From: Armatimonadota bacterium
GTDB lineage: Bacteria; Armatimonadota; JAAZEB01
Length of the DNA: 11,428 nt
NCBI GenBank assembly: GCA_012841485.1
Contig: DUUU01000547.1
Location: forward strand, 1-11,428
Direction of reading: 5' to 3'
The position numbers and the translations under genes were made by a program. This document shows positions 1 to 4,878 of the stretch, piece by piece (the first letter of the stretch is position 1; each line of letters opens with the position of its first letter). Below the pieces are notes generated by a model, which saw nothing but the letters and a program-made list of their open reading frames with translations, was not told where the DNA came from and did not search any database.

Positions 1-8
1 CAGACCGG

Positions 9-20
9 CCTGCCGGCAGG
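9..20. repeat. Palindrome CCTGCCGGCAGG before the sialidase-like gene
   Basis: A perfect 12-nt palindrome ends 13 nt before the GTG start at 34. Twelve bases of it and its flank (CTGCCGGCAGGG, 10-21) recur exactly at 7160-7171, upstream of the large GH-like gene. It could be a binding site for a dimeric regulator with central CG symmetry, or chance in GC-rich DNA. A related GCCGGCAGGG also occurs inside the end of this CDS near 1667-1676, which weakens the case. Confidence 0.3.
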
Positions 21-33
21 GAAAGGCACGAGA

Positions 34-1683
34 GTGGTGCGGATAGCGTGTGGTGCGATCCTTTCGGGAGTCCTGCTTCTGGCGGCGTTGCCCCCGAATC
101 CCGCGCAAGGGGAGGGCGACTGGCAGAGCTTCTACGATGGCGGCTTCAAGGTCGCCACCGCCAGAGCTTGGGTGTCGGACCTAACGCGCTCGGCGAAGAC
201 GGCGCAGGGCCTCCATATTGTGGATCCCAGCCAGGAGAAGGGGAGCGCGCGCCTCTACACCGCTCCCTGGAATGTCGATCCGGAGAAGGGCGTCGAGGCG
301 GAGGCACGCCTCAAGAGCGTCTCCTGCAGCGAGGGGTGGGGCGTCGTGCTCTCCCTCGCGGATGGCGTGCATGAAGAAGGCATCACTTTCTACCCCGACC
401 GGGTGGAGCTATCTCACGCAGGAGTGAGCGCGGCCTTCAACACCGCGGATGCGTTCCATACCTATCGCGTGCGCTGCCAGGGCAACGATATCCAGGTGTG
501 GGCGGACGGACGCCTTCTGATCGACGGGAAGGGCAAGTTTACGGCGCCGGCGCACACGGGGCGCAGCCAGCTCGCCTTCGGATCCGGGAGCTCGACCGCG
601 ATGGGGGAGGCGTACTGGGAGTATGTGCGCTTCCGTGGCGCCAAAGCCGCGCCGAAAGCACTCTGGAAGATGAACGTCCCCAAGGTGCCCGGGCTGGAGA
701 TCGTGCCGGGCGAGGTGCAATCGATCTTGCCTGGCAGGCAGTACGTGAGCATGTTCAAGCGCGCGGATGGGGCGATCCTCGTCGGCGACCGGTGCTCGCG
801 GGATGGAGGCCAGACATGGGAGCGCGCGGAGAGCTTCCACGTGGGCGCCTATCAGTTTCCGGATGGCGAGATCGTGCAGCTCGGCTTTGCCACGAAGCGG
901 AGCGACCGGCCGGGCTGGTTCACCGTTCCACTCAAGCGGTCGCGCGATGGCGGTAAGACAGCCACCACGGAGGATGCTCTCCTCCATCTCCCCGAGGCCA
1001 CCGGGGGCACGGGCGATGACGGCAAGTACTACGAGGGCCCCATGATAGACCACGCCATCGTGGGCCTGCGCGACGGCAGCCTCCTGGCTGCCATGTACGG
1101 CTACTTCAAGACCGACACGGTGCTCTGCCCCACCTTTCCTCCCGAATGGAAGATGTACAAATACCGCACCTGGGTGGTCCGCTCCACCGACCGCGCGCGA
1201 ACCTGGGAGTATCTGGCGACCGTTGCCTATGATCCGGAAGTGGGCCTGGAGAGCTTCTGCGAGGCCGACTTGCTGGCGCTGCCCGATGGTGAGATCCTCT
1301 GCTTCATGCGCACCGGCGGAAGCGGCGGGAAGCATACGCCACTCTATCTCAGCCGGTCCAAGGATGACGGCAAGAGCTGGAGCAAGCCCGAGCCGATTGC
1401 CGACCGGGGCGTGTGGCCGAACGCTTGCCGCATGAAGAGCGGCATCCTCGCCTGCACCTATGGACGCCCGGACAACTGGCTCTGCTTCAGCACCGATGAG
1501 GGCAAGACGTGGACAGGCCACTTCTGCTTCTACGAGGGGTCCACCACGAGCTACAACTCGGTGGAAGAGGTGTCACCCGACACCCTCCTCGTCGTCTTCG
1601 ACCGTCAGGTGCTGAGTGACGACGGCAATCTGACGCGCGATGTGGCGGGCCTCACCGTGAAGGTGCGCCGGCAGGGCCGCTAG
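34..1683 (+). CDS. Secreted sialidase-like beta-propeller protein with N-terminal concanavalin-like domain
   Basis: 549 residues from a GTG start; GAAAGG at 21-26 lies 7 nt upstream, and a second GTG follows directly at 37. Residues 1-26 form a signal peptide (hydrophobic run AILSGVLLLAALP), so the protein is exported. Residues about 28-203 look like a concanavalin A/LamG-type jelly roll (VWADGRLLIDGKGKF near 155-169, WEYVRF at 195-200), as in many DUF1080-type glycan proteins. Residues about 220-549 carry Asp-box repeats of sialidase propellers: SRDGGQTW (255-262), a degenerate SRDGGKTA (303-310), STDRARTW (384-391), SKDDGKSW (442-449) and STDEGKTW (486-493). The blocks ADLLALPDGEILCFMRTG (411-428), TYGRPDNW (475-482) and SYNSVEEVSPDTLLVVFDR (506-524) resemble the catalytic half of exo-alpha-sialidase-like proteins. 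No FRIP motif is visible ahead of the first Asp box, so true sialidase activity is uncertain. It could act on another acidic or deoxy sugar. The fold is confident, the substrate is not. Confidence 0.85.
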   Translation: MVRIACGAILSGVLLLAALPPNPAQGEGDWQSFYDGGFKVATARAWVSDLTRSAKTAQGLHIVDPSQEKGSARLYTAPWNVDPEKGVEAEARLKSVSCSEGWGVVLSLADGVHEEGITFYPDRVELSHAGVSAAFNTADAFHTYRVRCQGNDIQVWADGRLLIDGKGKFTAPAHTGRSQLAFGSGSSTAMGEAYWEYVRFRGAKAAPKALWKMNVPKVPGLEIVPGEVQSILPGRQYVSMFKRADGAILVGDRCSRDGGQTWERAESFHVGAYQFPDGEIVQLGFATKRSDRPGWFTVPLKRSRDGGKTATTEDALLHLPEATGGTGDDGKYYEGPMIDHAIVGLRDGSLLAAMYGYFKTDTVLCPTFPPEWKMYKYRTWVVRSTDRARTWEYLATVAYDPEVGLESFCEADLLALPDGEILCFMRTGGSGGKHTPLYLSRSKDDGKSWSKPEPIADRGVWPNACRMKSGILACTYGRPDNWLCFSTDEGKTWTGHFCFYEGSTTSYNSVEEVSPDTLLVVFDRQVLSDDGNLTRDVAGLTVKVRRQGR

Positions 1684-1761
1684 CCTGATGTGCCCATCCA
1701 GGTTCGAGGGTGCCGGGGGGCGAGACTTCCACCTTTAGGCGGGGGTGGGATAGTTCCTTGC

Positions 1762-1779
1762 CATCCTCTGGCATCCTCT
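1762..1779 (+). repeat. Direct repeat CATCCTCT x2 ahead of the pilin promoter
   Basis: CATCCTCT occurs at 1762-1769 and again at 1772-1779, one helical turn (10 nt) apart. The second copy covers the place where a -35 hexamer would sit for the -10 box at 1797-1802. No good -35 sequence is present there. Same-face tandem sites over a missing -35 are what an activator site often looks like, but this is inference from spacing only. Confidence 0.35.
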
Positions 1780-1793
1780 CTGGTATCGTTTTG

Positions 1794-1802
1794 TGGTATA
1801 AT
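1794..1802 (+). promoter_or_regulatory. Extended -10 promoter TGGTATAAT
   Basis: A consensus TATAAT at 1797-1802 is preceded by TG one base upstream (1794-1795), giving a classical extended -10 element for a housekeeping-type sigma factor. There is no recognisable -35 at 17 nt spacing, as extended -10 promoters tolerate. The start of transcription would fall near 1809, about 165 nt before the first pseudopilin start codon. It probably drives both pilin genes, since I see no comparable box between them. Confidence 0.7.
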
Positions 1803-1887
1803 ATGCTCACGCAAGGGCACGGCTCGGCTCTGCCAAGAGCATCGGGCGGGCACTGGCCGGACCGTCAGGCGGCCTATTGCGTTCCCG

Positions 1888-1907
1888 CGTCACGGGTGAC
1901 CGTGGCG
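1888..1907 (+). other. GNRA-capped RNA hairpin in the pilin leader
   Basis: CGTCACGG (1888-1895) and CCGTGGCG (1900-1907) pair over 8 bp, with one G-U pair, around a GTGA loop, a member of the GNRA tetraloop class. GNRA loops often dock into receptors in folded regulatory RNAs. It lies inside the untranslated leader and is not present before the second pilin gene. The function is unknown. Confidence 0.5.
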
Positions 1908-1922
1908 AGTCGGATGCGTAAG

Positions 1923-1972
1923 CCTCCAGGCTTTGACCGGGGGGCCTGACCTCTTGCGAACAGGAGGATGAC
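1923..1972 (+). promoter_or_regulatory. Shared leader element, copy 1, with ribosome binding site
   Basis: The last 44 nt (1929-1972) match the bases before the second pilin gene (2733-2776) at 43 of 44 positions, differing only at 1956. Two exclusive hairpins can form. CAGGC (1927-1931) pairs with GCCTG (1944-1948), or CCTCC (1923-1927) pairs with the G-run at 1939-1943. AGGAGG at 1962-1967, 5 nt before the ATG, is a near-ideal ribosome binding site and fixes the start at 1973. Confidence 0.5.
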
Positions 1973-2656
1973 ATGCATCGGCGGGCTCGAGGGTTCACAT
2001 TGATCGAGTTGCTAGTGGTCATCGCGATTATCGCCATCTTGGCCGCGATCCTCTTCCCGGTTTTCGCGCGCGCACGAGAGAACGCGCGCAAGGCGAACTG
2101 CCAGAGCAACCTCAAGCAGATAGCCACGGCGTTTCTCCAGTATGCCCAGGACTATGACGAGCGAGTGGTACCGTATCTCATCCAGACGGGAGGTACTCCC
2201 AGCTATATCACCTGGCCCTACCTCCTCTCGCCTTACGTGAAAAACACGATGGTCTTCACCTGTCCATCGGCTCCCGGCAGGGGGTGGGACGGAGCGATGA
2301 GCAGTACGCAACGGCAGGGCTATGGCTACAACCGCTCGCTTAACGCGGGGCCTTCCATGGCGCAGATCACTTATCCGGCGCAGCTTGCGGCGTTCGCTGA
2401 TGCCGGTCGTCTGGGCCCTGAAGACTCACAAGGCCGTGGTACAGGCAACAACTACTATCTGATGGATTGGGACCAGCCCTACGGCACGGGCGACAACGCG
2501 GTGCCACCCTATCCGAACCACAGTGAAGGCGCCAACTTCGCCTTCTGCGATGGCCACGTGAAGTGGATCCACAACAGCAAGTACGCCGATTGGAGCGGCG
2601 CCGACACCACGACGCCGGACGGAATGCCCGATCCTGCGCTGTGGAAGCTGCAGTAG
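1973..2656 (+). CDS. Type IV/type II pseudopilin-like protein, DUF1559 / H-X9-DG family (copy 1)
   Basis: 227 residues. It has a class III prepilin leader: short basic MHRRARG, then cleavage between G7 and F8, with Glu at mature position 5 (E12) and a hydrophobic helix to about residue 30 ([20 protein letters not shown]). A prepilin peptidase would cut and N-methylate it, and the helix would anchor it in the inner membrane or pack in a pilus. [13 protein letters not shown] and NCQSNLKQ (to about residue 49) are hallmarks of the DUF1559-like family. Near the C-terminus H183 is followed nine residues later by D193-G194, the H-X9-DG signature of prepilin-type processing-associated proteins. Four cysteines are not obvious; C43, C97 and C192 are present. 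Copy 2 follows after 120 nt, so the two are probably co-transcribed. Whether it builds a pilus, a secretion pseudopilus or another surface structure is not shown. Confidence 0.9.
   Translation: MHRRARGFTLIELLVVIAIIAILAAILFPVFARARENARKANCQSNLKQIATAFLQYAQDYDERVVPYLIQTGGTPSYITWPYLLSPYVKNTMVFTCPSAPGRGWDGAMSSTQRQGYGYNRSLNAGPSMAQITYPAQLAAFADAGRLGPEDSQGRGTGNNYYLMDWDQPYGTGDNAVPPYPNHSEGANFAFCDGHVKWIHNSKYADWSGADTTTPDGMPDPALWKLQ
2492..2599 (+). repeat. 108-nt identical block, copy 1
   Basis: This block in the 3' part of the first pseudopilin gene is identical, base for base, to 3290-3397 in the second gene, including all synonymous sites. It encodes the H-X9-DG motif region. Perfect identity beside a strongly diverged centre suggests recent gene conversion or a recent duplication with selective change in the middle. 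Confidence 0.85.
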
Positions 2657-2663
2657 CGTGATT

Positions 2664-2699
2664 GCGGCGCGCTGGGATGCAAATGGCCTGGCGCGCCGC
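2664..2699 (+). other. Strong intergenic hairpin between the two pilin genes
   Basis: GCGGCGCGC (2664-2672) pairs perfectly with GCGCGCCGC (2691-2699). TGGG (2673-2676) and CCTG (2687-2690) extend the stem by four more pairs, two of them wobbles, leaving a 10-nt loop. No T-run follows, so it is not a canonical intrinsic terminator. It may stabilise the upstream message, mark a processing site or partly block read-through into copy 2. Confidence 0.5.
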
Positions 2700-2726
2700 G
2701 GGTGAATGAGGCGAGATGCGCGCGTG

Positions 2727-2776
2727 CCCCCGGGCTTTGACCGGGGGGCCTGACCTCTTACGAACAGGAGGATGAC
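2727..2776 (+). promoter_or_regulatory. Shared leader element, copy 2, with ribosome binding site
   Basis: This is the counterpart of the element before copy 1. Here CCCCCGG (2727-2733) and CCGGGGG (2741-2747) form a perfect 7-bp stem with loop GCTTTGA. The alternative CGGGC (2731-2735) with GCCTG (2748-2752) also survives, a G-U pair replacing the A-U of copy 1. AGGAGG at 2766-2771 lies 5 nt before the ATG at 2777. No separate promoter is visible in this 120-nt gap. Confidence 0.5.
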
Positions 2777-3454
2777 ATGCATCGGCGGGCTCTAGGTTTC
2801 ACTCTGATCGAGTTGCTAGTGGTCATCGCGATTATCGCCATCTTGGCCGCGATTCTCTTCCCGGTTTTCGCGCGCGCACGAGAGAACGCGCGGAAGGCGA
2901 ACTGCCAGAGCAACCTCAAGCAGATAGCGATGGCGTGCATCCAGTACGCCCAGGACTATGACGAGCGAGTGGTACGCGCCACCGTGACGATTCCCACCTC
3001 TCCCGGCTACGTCACCTGGCCGTATCTGCTCTCGCCCTACGTGAAGAGCACGAAAGCCTTCACTTGCCCCTCGGCACCTAGCCATGCGTGGAACGGGTAT
3101 ATCAGCGTGACGCAGACACTGGGCTACGGCTATAATAATCTGCTGCGTGATAGTATTCCCCTGGCGCAGATCACCTATCCGGCGCAGCTCACGGCGTTCG
3201 CTGACGCCGGTCGTCTGGGCCCCGTCGACTCGCAAGGCCGCGGCACCGGTAACAGCTACTATCTAATGGACTGGGACCAGTACCAGGGGGACAACGCGGT
3301 GCCACCCTATCCGAACCACAGTGAAGGCGCCAACTTCGCCTTCTGCGATGGCCACGTGAAGTGGATCCACAACAGCAAGTACGCCGATTGGAGCGGCACG
3401 AACACCGACACGCCGGACGGAATGCCCGATCCCGCGCTGTGGAAGTTGCAGTAG
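2777..3454 (+). CDS. Type IV/type II pseudopilin-like protein, DUF1559 / H-X9-DG family (copy 2)
   Basis: 225 residues, paralogue of the preceding gene, about 80% identical by hand alignment. It has the same prepilin leader (MHRRALG^F, E12 as mature Glu5), hydrophobic helix, [10 protein letters not shown] segment and H-X9-DG signature (H181, D191-G192). By my count about 31 of roughly 42 substitutions fall between residues 67 and 130, while the first 60 and last 80 residues are nearly unchanged. That central part, with the GYGYN motif (116-120), is likely the solvent-exposed face or subunit interface. The high identity of leader, 5' end and 3' end points to tandem duplication of a whole leader-plus-gene unit with an 804-nt offset at the 5' end. 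The two products may be alternating or minor/major subunits, but the sequence does not decide this. Confidence 0.9.
   Translation: MHRRALGFTLIELLVVIAIIAILAAILFPVFARARENARKANCQSNLKQIAMACIQYAQDYDERVVRATVTIPTSPGYVTWPYLLSPYVKSTKAFTCPSAPSHAWNGYISVTQTLGYGYNNLLRDSIPLAQITYPAQLTAFADAGRLGPVDSQGRGTGNSYYLMDWDQYQGDNAVPPYPNHSEGANFAFCDGHVKWIHNSKYADWSGTNTDTPDGMPDPALWKLQ
3290..3397 (+). repeat. 108-nt identical block, copy 2
   Basis: Identical to 2492-2599 in the first pseudopilin gene. The bases on both sides of the block differ between copies. See the entry for copy 1 for interpretation. Confidence 0.85.
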
Positions 3455-3539
3455 GGGAATCGACGACGCGGAGCATGGTTGGAAGGGGTTCTCATGGGGT
3501 ATCAGGGCTTGACACTTCGTTGCGAAGGAGCCACGACCC

Positions 3540-4865
3540 ATGAGAACCATCGAGACGACGACCGGTACGGAGGAGCTGGTAGAGCACATCCGCGGTATCG
3601 CGCGTCCTCTGCGGGAGGATGAGGATCTCGATCCCTTGATGCACCGAATCGGCGATGCGCGTCTTGTGCTCCTGGGCGAGGCGACGCACGGAACATCGGA
3701 GTTCTACTCCTGGCGCGCCCGGCTGACAAAGCGCCTCCTCGGGGAGAAGGGGTTCTCCTTCGTCGCCGTCGAGGGCGACTGGCCCCATTGCTACCAGGTG
3801 AACCGCTATGTGAAGGGGGATCTGGAGGTCGGTCGCACCGCCTCTCAGGTGCTTCGAGCGTTCGACCGCTGGCCGACGTGGATGTGGGCCAACCAGGAGA
3901 TGGTTTCGTTTACCGAGTGGCTGCGCCGCTATAACCGGCAGGTGCCACGCGGCATGGAAGCGGGCTTCTACGGCCTGGATACCTATAGCCTCTGGGAGTC
4001 GTTGCGCGCCGTGGTGGACTATCTGGCACAGGTGGATCCCGCGGCCGCCGAAGTGGCCCGGCAGGCGCACCACTGTTTTCAGCCGTATGGCGACGTGCAG
4101 GACTACGCCATGGCGAGCCGGCTGGTGCCAGAGTCGTGTGAAGATGAGGTGGTCGCTCTCCTCAAGGAGATCCTCGTGCGCCGGCCCGAGATCCCAGGGC
4201 AGGATCGCGAGGCGCTCTTCAATGCCGAGCAGAACGCCTGGGTGGTGCGTGATGCCGAGCGCTACTACCGCGCGCTCGTCTCCGCCGGACCGGAGGCATG
4301 GAACACCCGCGACAGGCATATGGCGGATACCCTCGACCGGTTGATGGAGTTCCACGGCGCGGGCGCGAAGGCGATCATCTGGGCGCACAACTCCCACATC
4401 GGCGACGCGCGCGCCTCAGACATGGCCGACCGGGGGATGGTGAACCTCGGCCAGCTGGTTCGCGAGCGTCATATTGACCAGGGCGTGATCTCGGTTGGCT
4501 TTGGCACGCACCGTGGCAGCGTCGTCGCCGCCGATGCCTGGGAAGCGCCGATGGAGTTTATGGTCGTGCCGCCCGCCCGCGAGGGGAGCTGGGAAGACGT
4601 GATGCACCGTGCCGGCGCAGAGGACAAGCTGCTCCTGCTGGACGAGGGCAACCCGCCGGAGGCAATGCGGGCGCAGCGCGGCCATCGGGCCGTGGGCGTG
4701 GTGTATGACCCGAAGTACGAAGGCTTCACCAACTACGTGCCCAGCGTGCTTCCGGAGCGGTATGACGCTTTCCTCTACTTTGACGAGACAGAGGCGCTCC
4801 ACCCGCTCCATCTTCCCGCGCGCGCGGCGCCCGCAATGCCAGAGACCTACCCGGCGGGCGTGTGA
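3540..4865 (+). CDS. Erythromycin esterase family hydrolase
   Basis: 441 residues, ATG start with AAGGAG at 3525-3530, 9 nt upstream. It shows the family motifs of Pfam erythromycin esterase (EreA/EreB and the related environmental proteins): LVLLGEATHGTSEFYSWR (42-59, with E47 and H50, the His of this motif being the proposed catalytic base), FVAVEGDW (74-81), GFYGLDTYSLWESL (142-155), NTRDRHMADT (255-264), WAHNSHIGDA (281-290) and the C-terminal VGVVYDPKYEGFTNYV...FLYFDETEALHPL (385-422). Length and motif order match the family throughout. Ere enzymes hydrolyse the macrolactone ester of 14-membered macrolides, but many environmental members have no proven substrate, so resistance is only a possibility. 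There is no signal peptide, so it should act in the cytoplasm. It starts 85 nt after the second pilin gene with no clear promoter and may be read from the pilin transcript. Confidence 0.9.
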   Translation: MRTIETTTGTEELVEHIRGIARPLREDEDLDPLMHRIGDARLVLLGEATHGTSEFYSWRARLTKRLLGEKGFSFVAVEGDWPHCYQVNRYVKGDLEVGRTASQVLRAFDRWPTWMWANQEMVSFTEWLRRYNRQVPRGMEAGFYGLDTYSLWESLRAVVDYLAQVDPAAAEVARQAHHCFQPYGDVQDYAMASRLVPESCEDEVVALLKEILVRRPEIPGQDREALFNAEQNAWVVRDAERYYRALVSAGPEAWNTRDRHMADTLDRLMEFHGAGAKAIIWAHNSHIGDARASDMADRGMVNLGQLVRERHIDQGVISVGFGTHRGSVVAADAWEAPMEFMVVPPAREGSWEDVMHRAGAEDKLLLLDEGNPPEAMRAQRGHRAVGVVYDPKYEGFTNYVPSVLPERYDAFLYFDETEALHPLHLPARAAPAMPETYPAGV

Positions 4866-4877
4866 GGAGACGCTCCT
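4865..4877. terminator. Small dyad between convergent genes
   Basis: AGGAG-acg-CTCCT sits at the junction where the esterase gene ends (4865) and the convergent PHP gene ends (4879). It could weakly stop transcription both ways, but the stem is only 5 bp, the loop 3 nt, and no T-run follows. Confidence 0.2.
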
Positions 4878-4878
4878 G

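Larger units (their letters stand above)
1684..1972 (+). promoter_or_regulatory. Intergenic regulatory region upstream of the pseudopilin pair
   Basis: This 289-nt stretch has no credible gene. In order it holds a weak dyad CCACC...GGTGG (1729-1733 / 1744-1748) with no T-run, which might end the preceding transcript; a 10-nt-period direct repeat (1762-1779); an extended -10 promoter (1794-1802); and a leader of roughly 160 nt. The leader has a small hairpin GCTCT-gcca-AGAGC (1827-1840), a GNRA-capped hairpin (1888-1907), a hairpin element shared with the second pilin gene (1923-1948) and a strong ribosome binding site (1962-1967). A long structured leader suggests post-transcriptional control, but I could not match it to a named riboswitch class. 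Confidence 0.6.

Noticed and set aside
409..1521. Open frame of 370 codons on the minus strand
   Set aside because: Antisense to the sialidase-like gene with its well-placed Asp boxes. No signal, motif or start context.
1803..1972. Cyclic di-GMP-I (GEMM) riboswitch ahead of the pilin genes
   Set aside because: CACGCAAGGGCA (1808-1819), a GNRA hairpin and GATGCGTAAGCC are reminiscent of the class, but the pieces are not in the right order and spacing, and the second half of the aptamer is missing. Not supported without a covariance search.
1929..3454. Repeat unit as an insertion sequence or integron-type array
   Set aside because: The repeats are explained by tandem gene duplication. There is no transposase, target-site duplication or recombination-site structure.
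3509..3514. Perfect TTGACA as a -35 box for the esterase gene
   Set aside because: There is no -10-like sequence at 16-18 nt, and a promoter here would place the start of transcription at or beyond the ATG at 3540.
3492..4397. Open frame of 301 codons on the minus strand
   Set aside because: Antisense to the erythromycin-esterase-family gene, whose family motifs are complete; this frame has none.
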